Under the pieces are notes generated by a model. The model saw nothing but the letters and a program-made list of their open reading frames with translations, was not told where the DNA came from and did no database searches. Shown in pieces: positions 1 through 8,275 of a DNA stretch of 64,000 nucleotides; position 1 is the first letter of the stretch; every line of letters starts with the position of its first letter. Position numbers and translations under genes: made by a program. Source of the DNA: Apilactobacillus waqarii (GTDB lineage: Bacteria; Bacillota; Bacilli; Lactobacillales; Lactobacillaceae); NCBI RefSeq assembly GCF_019061205.1, contig NZ_JAHQYH010000006.1:34578-98577 (forward strand), given 5' to 3'.

Positions 1-330
1 AAGGCAAACGAAGACGAAGGCATCGTAACTCAAGCATGGAGTCCAATGGGCCGTGGTGCCACTCTAAACGATGACACCATCCAAGAAATCGCTAAGGCTC
101 ATGGTAAGTCCAGTGCTCAAATTATCTTGAGATGGCACTTACAAAACGGTGTCACAATCATTCCTAAGTCCAGCACTCCACAAAGAGTTGCTGAAAATGC
201 TGACTTATATGACTTTGAATTATCAGACCACGAAATGAAGTTAATTGACGACTTAAATCAAGACTTCCGTACCGGTGACGATCCAGAGGTAGTTTACGAA
301 ATCGAACACCAATACCCTCGTCACAAGTAA
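1..330 (+). CDS. Aldo/keto reductase, C-terminal part (5' end outside window)
   Basis: The reading frame is open from base 1 (KANEDEGIVTQAWSPMGRGA) to the TAA at 328-330. It shows the C-terminal third of an NADPH-dependent aldo/keto reductase: the QAWSPMGRG strand-loop, the ILRWHLQNGVTIIPKSS stretch that contacts the cofactor phosphate, and the VAENADLYDFELSDHEM helix ending in a short tail. The catalytic Asp-Tyr-Lys-His tetrad lies upstream and is not visible. The family reduces small aldehydes, ketones or keto-sugars. A second complete aldo/keto reductase lies at 16149. The next gene has its own promoter, so this one probably ends a transcript. Confidence 0.93.
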   Translation, partial: KANEDEGIVTQAWSPMGRGATLNDDTIQEIAKAHGKSSAQIILRWHLQNGVTIIPKSSTPQRVAENADLYDFELSDHEMKLIDDLNQDFRTGDDPEVVYEIEHQYPRHK

Positions 331-337
331 AAAAATT

Positions 338-374
338 TAGTAAGTAATTGTACTAAGTGTATAATTACTTACTA
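338..374. promoter_or_regulatory. Perfect 12-bp inverted repeat overlapping a promoter
   Basis: TAGTAAGTAATT (338-349) is repeated as AATTACTTACTA (363-374) with a 13-nt gap. The -10 hexamer TATAAT (360-365) sits at the right arm and a weak -35, TTAGTA (337-342), at the left, spaced 17 bp. There is no U-run, so an operator for the gene at 401 is more likely than a terminator. GTAAGT half-sites are seen with MarR/HxlR/TetR-type repressors; the regulator is unknown. Confidence 0.5.
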
Positions 375-400
375 ACAATACATATTAAGGAGTTTTGGTT

Positions 401-688
401 ATGGGTTATATAATTGTCGCTTTGCTAGCAATGGGAGTTTTCCTAGGATTCGGTTACGTGATTGTCTATGGTTGCCTATTCATCGTTTGGCTAATCAGCT
501 TGTTCTTCGATCGTGATGAACGCAGAAGAGCAAATGAAGAAACAAAAAGAAGCACTGAAAGGTTTCGGCAAATGACTCAACAACTTAAAGCTGAGAACGA
601 AGAAATGCGACAAAGAACGGAACTACTAAAAGCAGAAAACCAACGCAAACGAGAAGAAATTGCTCGCAATCAAAATAAAAATCAATAA
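401..688 (+). CDS. Small membrane protein with charged coiled-coil tail
   Basis: This is a 95-residue protein. I chose the ATG at 401 because AAGGAG (387-392) lies 8 nt upstream; the TTG at 395 is too close to it. Residues about 3-38 are a hydrophobic membrane segment (one long or two short helices, FLGFGYVIVYGCLFIVWLISLFF). From about residue 40 the protein is a highly charged heptad-like helix rich in Glu, Arg, Lys and Gln. It is probably membrane-anchored with a cytoplasmic coiled coil. I recognise no family. It is a single-gene unit between its own promoter and a terminator at 702. Confidence 0.75.
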   Translation: MGYIIVALLAMGVFLGFGYVIVYGCLFIVWLISLFFDRDERRRANEETKRSTERFRQMTQQLKAENEEMRQRTELLKAENQRKREEIARNQNKNQ

Positions 689-701
689 CCAACACATACA
701 C

Positions 702-733
702 AAAAAAAGACGCCCAAATGGCGCCTTTTTTCT
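702..733 (+). terminator. Rho-independent terminator after the 401 gene
   Basis: Stem GACGCC/GGCGCC with loop CAAAT (one mismatch in the stem), flanked by A and T runs. Confidence 0.8.
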
Positions 734-800
734 TTGCAATTAACTCCCCTTGATACGAACATTTTTTTGGTACTGGTTGAAAAAAGTTCAAATTTTATTG

Positions 801-829
801 TTGACAGTCAAATTTTTTTGGTCTATTCT
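801..829 (+). promoter_or_regulatory. glyA promoter
   Basis: Consensus -35 TTGACA (801-806), a 17-bp spacer and -10 TATTCT (824-829). The transcript would start near 836, just before the T-box leader. Confidence 0.75.
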
Positions 830-835
830 TAAAAG

Positions 836-1056
836 CAACTTGAAAGTAGTAATTCAAATCGACATGTTAAGCGAGTATCTGATTCAGTGAAACGAGATAC
901 CTTGTCCTTGAATGAAGGCAGTCAAGATTTATCAATTGAATCGAAATCTTAATGCGCATTAAGAACCAGAGGTATCAAGTGTGAGCTTGATATAAAACTA
1001 AGGTGGAACAGTGTTACGACGCCCTTGTACGAAAGTACAAGGGCGTTTTTTATTTA
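836..1056 (+). ncRNA. T-box riboswitch leader of glyA
   Basis: The leader has T-box order. An apical Stem I element (GATTCAGTGAAACGAGATAC, 881-900) is followed by a candidate specifier loop GAA-GGC-A with GGC (Gly) at 917-919. Stem III is TATCAAG/CTTGATA (973-992). A T-box-like sequence AAGGTGGAACAGTG lies at 1000-1013. A perfect terminator hairpin, ACGCCCTTGTAC/GTACAAGGGCGT, at 1019-1046 is followed by a T run. T-box RNAs bind uncharged tRNA and switch to an antiterminator. A glycine specifier would fit a gene that makes glycine from serine, but the specifier call is by eye only. Confidence 0.8.
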
Positions 1057-1074
1057 CCAAAAGGAGAATGAATT

Positions 1075-2307
1075 ATGTACGATTTTTCAAAAGAAGATCC
1101 AGAAATTTTTAAAGCGATTGAACATGAAAACAATCGCCAAGATAACGTAATTGAATTAATTGCATCAGAAAACATTGCATCCAAAGCTGTTTGCGCGGCT
1201 CAAGGTTCTGTATTAACTAATAAATACGCAGTTGGATATCCCGGCAAACGTGTCTACACCGGGAACGAAGCAATCGATGAAATCGACAAGATTGCCAAGA
1301 AACGTGCGGAAGAATTATTCCATGCAGAATATGCAAATGTTCACCCTCACTCAGGAAGCCAAGCTAACCAAGCTGTCTATGCAGCCTTCTTACAACCAGG
1401 CGATAGAATTCTTGCAATGAGCGAACATGCTGGTGGCCATTTCACTCACGGTCAAAAACATAACTTCTCCGGTCAACTTTATGAATCACATTTCTACGGC
1501 GTTGATCCTAAAACAGAATTACTAGATTTTGAAAACATTCGACAAATTGCTCTAGAAGTAAAACCAAAACTAATCATTGCTGGTGCCTCAGCATACAGTC
1601 ACATCATTTACTGGGACGAATTCAGAAAGATTGCTGATGAAGTCGATGCCATCCTAATGGTCGACATGGCTCACATTGCCGGACTAGTCGCTGCTGGTGT
1701 TCACCCTAACCCTGTCGAAGTTGCTGATGTTGTCACTACCACTACCCACAAGACATTGCGTGGACCACGTGGTGGTATGATTTTAGCCAAAGCCAAGTAT
1801 GCAGACAAATTAGACTATGCAGTCTTTCCTATATCACAAAGCGGTGCTTTAGAACATGTTATTGCAGCTAAAGCCGTTGCATTAGGTGAAGCATTAAAAC
1901 CAGAATTCCATTACTACGCAAAAAACGTAATCAAAAACGCTAAGGCCATGGCTAAGGTATTCAATCAAGACGAAAAGATTCGTGTGGTATCTGGTGATAC
2001 CGAAAACCACGAAATGACATTGGACTTAAATGCCGTTGGTCTTACCGGTGATCAAGCAGCTGAACTACTTTACTCAGTTGGTATCGCCACTAACAAAGAA
2101 CTACTGCCTCTAGAAGATGGTGATACTATGGAAGGAATCCGTATCGGTACCCCTACTATCACTAGTCGAGACTTTAATGAAGAAGAAGCTGCTAAGGTAG
2201 CAACCATCATTGTGGATGTGTTAAACCACCCTGGTCATCAAAATATCTTAGACGATGCTAAGCAACAAGTGCATGACCTAGTCGTTAAACATCCCGTTAC
2301 CAGATAA
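1075..2307 (+). CDS. glyA: Serine hydroxymethyltransferase
   Basis: This 410-residue protein is the usual length for bacterial SHMT, a cytosolic PLP enzyme that converts serine and tetrahydrofolate to glycine and methylene-tetrahydrofolate. The N-terminal substrate region IELIASEN, the [13 protein letters not shown] cofactor region and the PLP-lysine motif [14 protein letters not shown] (Lys226) are all intact. The start is set by AAAGGAGAATG at 1060-1070 just upstream of ATG 1075. It is transcribed alone: T-box leader before it, strong hairpin after it. Through the T-box, expression probably follows tRNA charging, likely glycine. Confidence 0.97.
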   Translation: MYDFSKEDPEIFKAIEHENNRQDNVIELIASENIASKAVCAAQGSVLTNKYAVGYPGKRVYTGNEAIDEIDKIAKKRAEELFHAEYANVHPHSGSQANQAVYAAFLQPGDRILAMSEHAGGHFTHGQKHNFSGQLYESHFYGVDPKTELLDFENIRQIALEVKPKLIIAGASAYSHIIYWDEFRKIADEVDAILMVDMAHIAGLVAAGVHPNPVEVADVVTTTTHKTLRGPRGGMILAKAKYADKLDYAVFPISQSGALEHVIAAKAVALGEALKPEFHYYAKNVIKNAKAMAKVFNQDEKIRVVSGDTENHEMTLDLNAVGLTGDQAAELLYSVGIATNKELLPLEDGDTMEGIRIGTPTITSRDFNEEEAAKVATIIVDVLNHPGHQNILDDAKQQVHDLVVKHPVTR

Positions 2308-2318
2308 ATATGTAAAAT

Positions 2319-2355
2319 AAAAAAAGACCTTCTTGAGAGAGAGCGGTCTTTTTTG
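2319..2355 (+). terminator. glyA terminator
   Basis: A-run, AAAAGACC/GGTCTTTT stem with a GA-rich loop, then a T run. Confidence 0.8.
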
Positions 2356-2379
2356 AGAGAGATAAGAAAATATAAATGT

Positions 2380-2460
2380 ATTAACGAGATGAGAGGTCTC
2401 ATTAATATAATAAATATGAGTTAACTGATCGCCTTTATGCGAACAACTGTTCTTATTATA
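2380..2460. other. Intergenic inverted repeat and LexA-like palindrome
   Basis: This lies between two gene ends (glyA and the 2604 gene). ATTAACGAGA (about 2379) pairs with TCTCATTAAT (about 2395) with one mismatch. Further on, CGAAC-AAC-TGTTCT (2440-2453) resembles the Firmicutes LexA box and is followed by the -10-like TATTAT (2454-2459). No reading frame with a ribosome site follows. A similar element is at 22209. Confidence 0.35.
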
Positions 2461-2603
2461 TATGACGATCTAAAAAAACACAAGAATTAATATAAAATAA
2501 AAATAAGGTATAAGCAAGGGTATATAACATATTTGTATAATTTTTAATTAGATATTAATTATTTACAAATATATCTCTCTTTTAAATCCAATCTAATATA
2601 AAC

Positions 2604-3080
2604 CTAGAATAACGGTAAATCGTTGATGTCATCAATGATTTGATCACTATATTGTTCAATGCCACCGTTTTCTAATTTAACATCTTCGTCAGAAAGTAAA
2701 TCAGAATCAATCCACCAGGATTTTAGTTTATCAATATCGTGTGGTTGAATTTTTTGTTCGTTATACTTCACTGTTTGTTCAAACGAATCGTTAAAATAAT
2801 AAACTAATTGTTGGCTACCGAAGTCTTCAATCAATTCATGTAGCATTTCTCCATATGAATCTTTGGGTAATACCCCGTCTAAGATGACATAATGGAAATG
2901 TTTTTTACCATAGTTGACCAACTTTTGAATCATTTGAATTTGCATGTCGACATGTTCTTCAGATATATCTTGTTGGACCAACATTACGTCCGTGGTTCCT
3001 AATCTTTCTTGTAGAGATGATGCAACACTGGTCTTACCAGTCACCGCGTTTCCCCTAAGCACAATTAATACGGGATCCAT
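2604..3080 (-). CDS. P-loop kinase-like NTPase
   Basis: This 158-residue protein begins with a hydrophobic strand and a Walker A motif, GNAVTGKTS (residues 10-18). A Walker B-like strand, FHYVILDGVL, follows at about 62-71. It resembles the small AAA/zeta-toxin-like or nucleoside-kinase-like P-loop proteins common in lactobacilli. The substrate is not evident, and there is no antitoxin-like partner, so a toxin reading is not supported. GGAGG precedes ATG 3080. It appears monocistronic and shares the intergenic region with no clear promoter. Confidence 0.8.
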   Translation of the reverse strand: MDPVLIVLRGNAVTGKTSVASSLQERLGTTDVMLVQQDISEEHVDMQIQMIQKLVNYGKKHFHYVILDGVLPKDSYGEMLHELIEDFGSQQLVYYFNDSFEQTVKYNEQKIQPHDIDKLKSWWIDSDLLSDEDVKLENGGIEQYSDQIIDDINDLPLF

Positions 3081-3144
3081 GTCTTCCTCCGTTTTTAATA
3101 ATTAATGTATCTATTATAAACTTTTTTCTACTATATTAATATGT

Positions 3145-3177
3145 AAAAAAGCAGCAGGCATTTCGCCTACTGCTTTT
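3145..3177 (-). terminator. Terminator after the bioY unit
   Basis: AAAAGCAG-C-AGGC / GCCT-A-CTGCTTTT hairpin, overlapping the end of the 3176 gene and U-rich when read on the minus strand. Confidence 0.75.
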
Positions 3178-3358
3178 ATTTATTTTCATATTTAGCTAAA
3201 ACTTTTTTCCATTCAGCTACGTGTTCTGGTGTATCGGGCTTTGGCATTAACATGTAGTTAAACTTGATATCTTCAATATCATCAGTTGAAGTTACTTGTT
3301 CAACAAGTGGACGTAACTTCCAACCTAACATAGGATTAATCATTTTTGATGTATCCAT
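3176..3358 (-). CDS. Small hypothetical protein downstream of bioY
   Basis: A 60-residue soluble protein (MDTSKMINPMLGWKLRPLVEQV...). GGGGGA lies about 9 nt upstream of ATG 3358; an upstream in-frame ATG at 3400 has no ribosome site. It lies 60 bp after bioY on the same strand with no terminator between them, so co-transcription with bioY is likely. It has no membrane segment, Cys cluster or motif that I recognise. Its function is unknown. Confidence 0.65.
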   Translation of the reverse strand: MDTSKMINPMLGWKLRPLVEQVTSTDDIEDIKFNYMLMPKPDTPEHVAEWKKVLAKYENK

Positions 3359-3418
3359 GAAAACATCCCCCTTTGCTTTTGTCACCATTATATACGTCAA
3401 AACGTGAAAGAAAAAATA

Positions 3419-3967
3419 TTAAGCATTCTTATTAATGATTGGTAATAATCGTTTGGCAACAAACGCAGCAATAACTGCCTTGATGACGTCTCCTGGAATA
3501 AATACCATGTTAGCAAGTAATGATTGCTTCAATGTGATGTGCATTTGCACACTGATCCATAAAATCGCAATTACGTATGAAATGATAATACTTACTATAA
3601 TGGTAGATATTAAAACATTCCAGAAACTATTTTTGTCAATCACCTTGTTAAGTAGTCGGTTAAATAGTGCCATTAGCGAAGGCATTAATAACCATGATAT
3701 TAGGTATCCTCCTGTAGGTCCAACGAAAGTGACGGCACCACCGTGACCACCAGTTAAAACTGGCAAACCAACAGCGACCATCACAATTAGAATGGCTACT
3801 GAAATAGTCCCCTTCTTACCACCTAATAATAATCCAGCTAACATGATTCCAAAATTTTGTAACACGATTGGCACCGGAATAATTGCAACCGGAATTGCTG
3901 GTACAAATGCCAATGCGATAATTAGCGCTGTCATAAGCGCGATTTGTGTAACATCTCTCGTTTTCAT
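3419..3967 (-). CDS. bioY: Biotin transporter substrate-binding protein BioY (ECF S component)
   Basis: A 182-residue, six-helix membrane protein with the BioY signatures: N-terminal LMTALIIALAFVP, PVPIVLQNFGIMLAGLLLGGKKG, and VFIPGDVIKAVIAAFVAKR near the C terminus. BioY is the biotin-binding S subunit of ECF transporters; the shared ATPase/T-subunit genes are not in the window. The start is ATG 3967 with AAGGAG just upstream; the longer frame from 3991 would overlap the BirA operator. A consensus promoter with BirA half-sites precedes it, so repression by biotin-loaded BirA (gene at 11394) is expected. Confidence 0.95.
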   Translation of the reverse strand: MKTRDVTQIALMTALIIALAFVPAIPVAIIPVPIVLQNFGIMLAGLLLGGKKGTISVAILIVMVAVGLPVLTGGHGGAVTFVGPTGGYLISWLLMPSLMALFNRLLNKVIDKNSFWNVLISTIIVSIIISYVIAILWISVQMHITLKQSLLANMVFIPGDVIKAVIAAFVAKRLLPIINKNA

Positions 3968-3980
3968 ATCCCTCTCCTTA

Positions 3981-4012
3981 TTGTTAACCATTCATTTATA
4001 ATAAGTTAACAA
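3981..4012 (-). promoter_or_regulatory. BirA operator (biotin box) of bioY
   Basis: TTGTTAACC (3981-3989) and AGTTAACAA (4004-4012) are inverted with exactly 14 bp between them, matching the Firmicutes BirA box layout. A third half-site, TTGTTAACC, lies at 4029-4037 inside the promoter spacer, so more than one BirA dimer may bind. Confidence 0.85.
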
Positions 4013-4018
4013 TTAAAT

Positions 4019-4047
4019 ATATTATCGATTGTTAACCAATATGTCAA
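4019..4047 (-). promoter_or_regulatory. bioY promoter
   Basis: On the minus strand: -35 TTGACA (4047-4042), a 17-bp spacer containing a GTTAAC half-site, and -10 TAATAT (4024-4019). Confidence 0.8.
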
Positions 4048-4071
4048 ATTAAGTTGTTAATAAAAACATAC

Positions 4072-4105
4072 AAAAAAAGACGCTATCGTTGGATAGCGTC
4101 TTTTT
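4072..4105 (-). terminator. Terminator of the 1,388-residue surface protein gene
   Basis: Perfect hairpin GACGCTATC-gttg-GATAGCGTC flanked by A and T runs. Confidence 0.85.
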
Positions 4106-4108
4106 AGA

Positions 4109-7100
4109 TTACTTAGTTAACTTACGAACAGCTTTTCTTAGTTGAGCACGCTTAGCGATTAGGCTACGTCTGTGCTTCTTAGTTAAGTGCTTTGACTTTA
4201 ATTTCTTGTTCAACTTAGCAATTGCCTTTTTGTTGGCCTTTACTTTTTTAGCAGCACGTTTTGTTAACTTCTTTTGGTGCTTTTTAGCTTTTTTAGCGAC
4301 TTTCTTTGACTTCTTAGCATTTTTGTGAGACTTCTTTGAAGCTTTCTTTGACTTCTTAGTTGTCTTCTTGCTCTTCTTTGTAGACTTCTTAACAGTCTTT
4401 TTAACAGCCTTCTTCTTAGCAGGTTTTACATGGTTCTTCTTAATTTCTTTATGAAGAGCTGTTGCTTGCTTGTGAAGACGTTTTCTAGTCTTCTTAGAAA
4501 TTTTCTTGCTGTGTAACTTCTTGTTAATCTTAGCAAGTTTCTTCTTGTCACGTTTTACGATGGCACGCTTAATCTTGTTCTTTAATGCGTGAATCTTCTT
4601 TAGAAGCGCCTTCTTAGCACGTTTTGTCATCTTTTTGTGCTTTAGCTTCTTGTTTAGCTTAGCAAGTGACTTCTTTGACTTCTTAATTGAAACTTTCTTA
4701 GCCTTTGAAGCCTTCTTAGCAGGTTTCTTGCCTGGCTTCTTAGGTTGACCAGCATTATTCTTGTTTGATGGGTTAACTGAAGGTTGATCAGGTTTTACAT
4801 CAGGTGTAATAGTTGAATCATTGCCCTTGTCACCATCAATCTTAGTAGATGAAGCAGTATTGTCATCATTGTTCTTTTGATTGTCTGATGGTTTCTTATC
4901 ATCGTTGGTCTTTTGATCATCTGATGGCTTCTTATCATCGTTGGCCTTTTGATTGTCTGATGGCTTCTTATCATCGTTGGCCTTTTGGTCGTCTGATGCC
5001 TTCTTGTCATCATTAGCCTTTTGGTCGTCTGATGCCTTCTTGTCATCATTAGCCTTTTGGTTCATATTATCTTGTAATTCAGCAATAGCTAGTGAATAAT
5101 TATTTTTTAATTCCTTAAGCAATGAATTAATTTCTGAAAGTTTTTGAACATCACTAATGTCAGAATTATCATCTTTATTTGCATCATTGATTAAGTCATA
5201 AATTCCATTCAAATTATTATTCAATTCTGATGAGTTACTAAAGCTATCACTAGCACTTTGAATTAGGTCATTAGTTTCTGATCTCATTTCATTAATAATT
5301 GATAGATTCTTATTAAGTTCATCAATCTTACCGTTAACTATGCCTGATTTAGATAAAATATCGATCAAATGTTGTAGATACTTATCTTGATAATTTTCTG
5401 GAATATCTAGTTTTTGTTCAAAGATTGAATCAGATTCAGTATCAGTATTATCACCAATTCTAAATGAAAGTCCATCATTTAATGAATCATTAGTACTCTT
5501 GTTTTCTTGTTGTTCATTAATAATTCCGTTTAAGAATTGATCAAATTTTTTGTAGTTAGCTGATTTTTTCTTCTTAGATGTTGATTTTTGGGCTTTTTTA
5601 GCTGCTTTTCTAGCTGCTTTTTCAGTTTTTGCTTTGGCTTTTGCTTTTTTAGCAGCATTTTTCTTAGCTACTTTTTGTGCTTTACTTGAAGCTTTTGACA
5701 ATTCATCTTGTAACTTATCTGAATTAATCATGTCTGTTACTTCTGAATTTTGTTCTTTTTCGTGGTTAAGACTATCCTTGAAGGCTTTATCTACTTCTGC
5801 CATCTTGGAGTTGGCAGCTTGTTCACTCTTATCAAATGCTGCATCTTCTGCTAATTGATCCTTCATGTTATCTGAATCAATTAGGTCCTTAACTTCTGAA
5901 TTTTGTTCCTTTTCTTGCTTAAGGGCAGCATTGTAGGCTTTATCAACTTCTGCCATCTTGGCGTTGGCAGCTTGTTCACTCTTTTCAATTTCAGCATCTT
6001 CTGCCAATTGGTCCTTCATGTTGTCTGAAGCAATTAGGTCCTTAACTTCTTCGTTTTGTTCCTTTTCATGGTTAAGGGCGGCATTGTAGGCTTTGTCAAC
6101 TTCGGACATTTTGGCATCGGCAGCTTGTTCACTCTTTTCGATTTCAGCGTCTTCTGCCAATTGATCCTTCATGTTGTCTGAATCAATTAAGTCCTCAACT
6201 TCTGAATTTTGTTCCTTTTCTTGTTTAAGGGCGGCATTGAAGGATTTATCTACTTCTGCCATTTTGGCATCGGCAGCCTTTTCACTCTTTTCGATTTCAG
6301 CGTCTTCTGCTAATTGATCCTTCATGTTGTCTGAATCAATTAAGTCCTTAACTTCTGAATTTTGTTCCTTTTCTTGTTTAAGGGCGGCATTGAAGGATTT
6401 ATCTACTTCTGCCATTTTGGCATCGGCAGCCTTTTCACTCTTTTCGATTTCAGCATCTTCTGCCAATTGATCCTTCATGTTATCTGAAGCAATTAAGTCC
6501 TTAACTTCTGAATTTTGTTCCTTTTCTTGTTTAAGGGCGGCATTGTAAGCTTTATCTACTTCTGCCATCTTGGCATCGGCTGCCTTTTCACTCTTTTCGA
6601 TTTCAGCATCTTCTGCTAATTGATCCTTCATGTTGTCTGAAGCAATTAGGTCCTTAACTTCTGAATTTTGTTCCTTTTCTTGCTTAAGGGCAGCATTGTA
6701 AGCTTTATCAACTTCCGCCATCTTGGTGTTGGCAGCTTGTTCACTCTTTTCGATTTTGGCGTCTTCTGCCAATTGATCCTTCATGTTATCTGAAGCAATT
6801 AGGTCCTTAACTTCTGAATTTTGTTCTTTTTCGTGATTAAGACTATCCTTGAAGGCTTTATCTACTTCCGCCATCTTGGCATCAGCAGCCTTTTCACTCT
6901 TTTCGATTTGAGCGTCTTCTGCCAATTTATCTTTCATGTTATCTGAAGCAATTAATTCTTTAACTTCTGAATTTTGTTCCTTTTCTTGTTTAAGAGCGGC
7001 ATTGTAAGCTTTGTCAACTTCGGCCATTTTGGCGTCATTTTCTTCTTCGCTCTTATCAAATGCAGCATCTTCTTTTTCTTGCTTTAGAGCATCATTGAAA

Positions 7101-8275
7101 GCTTTATCTACTTCTGCCATCTTGGCATCGGCAGCCTTTTCACTCTTTTCGATTTGAGCGTCTTCTGCCAATTTATCTTTCATGTTATCTGAAGCAATTA
7201 AGTCCTTAACTTCTCCGTTTTGTTCCTTTTCGTGATTAAGAAGATCGTTTAGAACCTTTTCTGCTTTTGCATACTTGGAATTATTTTCCTTTTCACTATT
7301 TTCAAAAGCTGCTTTTTCTGCTTTTGCTTTAGCTTTTTCTTTTTGTTCTTCAGCTTTTTTAGCTGCTTTTTCTGCTTTTGCCTTTGCTTTTTCTTTTTGT
7401 TCTTCAGCTTTTTTAGCTGCTTTTTCTGCTTTTGCCTTTGCTTTTTCTTTTTGTTCTTCAGCTTTTTTTGCTGCTTTTTCTTTCTTATCCGCTACTTTTT
7501 CTTCCGCATCTTGCTTCTTTTCAGCATTAATCATGTCATTGAATTTAGAATTATTTTCTTTTTCATGTTTAATTGCTTTAGATAAACTATCATTAGCAAT
7601 ATTATATGAATCGTCCATCATATGTGACATTTCATTCATGGCTTCTGCTTCGTATCCATGATGATTATAAGAATCAATATTTGCTTTAGTAGACTTCACT
7701 TCATTTTTTAGTTCATTTAAATACATGTCTGTATTTTGAACATGATTATCATCATTAAGTGATTTGTTTAAACTATTCAAATCGCTTTCAACAGATGATT
7801 TTAATTTTTTAAAACTATCATTACTGTTATTTTTTAAAATTGATGAAGCCTCATTTAAAGCCTTATCAATATATTCTAAATAATTTGCTTCATTAGAAAT
7901 CTCTTTTTTTAATTCATTCGTATTTTTAATATCCTTGTTTTTATCACTTAAGGTTTGTACTTTGGCTTGATTTATTTCTTTTGAAAATTCTTTTTGAACA
8001 TCCACATCATAAAGAGATGCCTTTGCCAATTCTTCGATATAAGAACCTTTTACATAACCAATTGATTCATTGTAATAATCGTACAAGTAGTTTTGAATTT
8101 TATTTGCCGCTTCTAGTAAATCACGATCAGTTATTTTTTTACCCTTATCACTATCGTTGATTTTACTATTTGAAATACTAACATCAGCTTTAGAAATTGC
8201 ACCAGTTGTTGTTGATAACAACATTACTGAAAGTGGAATAATGGCTAATGTCATATTTTTGAACTTTTTGTTCAT
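4109..8275 (-). CDS. Large secreted repeat protein with cationic Lys-rich C terminus
   Basis: A 1,388-residue protein. A signal peptide at residues 1-30 (MNKKFKNMTLAIIPLSVMLL) is followed by an alpha-helical region to about 250. Then come three 18-residue AEKAAKKAEEQKEKAKAK repeats and nine full plus one partial 51-residue EVKDLIASDNMKDQLAEDA-type repeats. A non-repetitive helical segment follows, then about eight 12-residue KANDDKKPSDNQ repeats, and a final stretch of about 230 residues dominated by Lys, Ala and Ser (KKSKKSLAKLNKKLKHKK). There is no LPxTG motif or C-terminal membrane helix. The basic tail probably binds anionic wall polymers or DNA. Helix-forming repeats suggest an elongated adhesin. 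I cannot name a family. Confidence 0.85.
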   Translation of the reverse strand: MNKKFKNMTLAIIPLSVMLLSTTTGAISKADVSISNSKINDSDKGKKITDRDLLEAANKIQNYLYDYYNESIGYVKGSYIEELAKASLYDVDVQKEFSKEINQAKVQTLSDKNKDIKNTNELKKEISNEANYLEYIDKALNEASSILKNNSNDSFKKLKSSVESDLNSLNKSLNDDNHVQNTDMYLNELKNEVKSTKANIDSYNHHGYEAEAMNEMSHMMDDSYNIANDSLSKAIKHEKENNSKFNDMINAEKKQDAEEKVADKKEKAAKKAEEQKEKAKAKAEKAAKKAEEQKEKAKAKAEKAAKKAEEQKEKAKAKAEKAAFENSEKENNSKYAKAEKVLNDLLNHEKEQNGEVKDLIASDNMKDKLAEDAQIEKSEKAADAKMAEVDKAFNDALKQEKEDAAFDKSEEENDAKMAEVDKAYNAALKQEKEQNSEVKELIASDNMKDKLAEDAQIEKSEKAADAKMAEVDKAFKDSLNHEKEQNSEVKDLIASDNMKDQLAEDAKIEKSEQAANTKMAEVDKAYNAALKQEKEQNSEVKDLIASDNMKDQLAEDAEIEKSEKAADAKMAEVDKAYNAALKQEKEQNSEVKDLIASDNMKDQLAEDAEIEKSEKAADAKMAEVDKSFNAALKQEKEQNSEVKDLIDSDNMKDQLAEDAEIEKSEKAADAKMAEVDKSFNAALKQEKEQNSEVEDLIDSDNMKDQLAEDAEIEKSEQAADAKMSEVDKAYNAALNHEKEQNEEVKDLIASDNMKDQLAEDAEIEKSEQAANAKMAEVDKAYNAALKQEKEQNSEVKDLIDSDNMKDQLAEDAAFDKSEQAANSKMAEVDKAFKDSLNHEKEQNSEVTDMINSDKLQDELSKASSKAQKVAKKNAAKKAKAKAKTEKAARKAAKKAQKSTSKKKKSANYKKFDQFLNGIINEQQENKSTNDSLNDGLSFRIGDNTDTESDSIFEQKLDIPENYQDKYLQHLIDILSKSGIVNGKIDELNKNLSIINEMRSETNDLIQSASDSFSNSSELNNNLNGIYDLINDANKDDNSDISDVQKLSEINSLLKELKNNYSLAIAELQDNMNQKANDDKKASDDQKANDDKKASDDQKANDDKKPSDNQKANDDKKPSDDQKTNDDKKPSDNQKNNDDNTASSTKIDGDKGNDSTITPDVKPDQPSVNPSNKNNAGQPKKPGKKPAKKASKAKKVSIKKSKKSLAKLNKKLKHKKMTKRAKKALLKKIHALKNKIKRAIVKRDKKKLAKINKKLHSKKISKKTRKRLHKQATALHKEIKKNHVKPAKKKAVKKTVKKSTKKSKKTTKKSKKASKKSHKNAKKSKKVAKKAKKHQKKLTKRAAKKVKANKKAIAKLNKKLKSKHLTKKHRRSLIAKRAQLRKAVRKLTK
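4870..5065 (-). repeat. 36-bp tandem repeat encoding KANDDKKPSDNQ units
   Basis: About eight 12-residue units (NDDKKASDDQKA / NDDKKPSDNQKA) in the linker before the cationic tail; near-identical at DNA level. Confidence 0.85.
5730..7230 (-). repeat. 153-bp tandem array (51-residue helical modules)
   Basis: Nine units of the EVKDLIASDNMKDQLAEDAEIEKSE type plus a partial tenth. The EQNSEV boundary recurs every 153 bp (for example near 6351, 6504, 6657 and 6810). One unit near 7020-7100 is interrupted by a shorter variant (DAAFDKSEEENDAK). Neighbouring copies are almost identical, suggesting recent expansion. Confidence 0.88.
7318..7487 (-). repeat. 54-bp tandem repeat, three copies
   Basis: Encodes the 18-residue unit AEKAAKKAEEQKEKAKAK three times, nearly identical in DNA. 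Confidence 0.85.

Noticed and set aside
2604..3080. Zeta-type toxin
   Set aside because: Walker A alone is not specific; no antitoxin-like gene is adjacent and zeta catalytic residues could not be placed.
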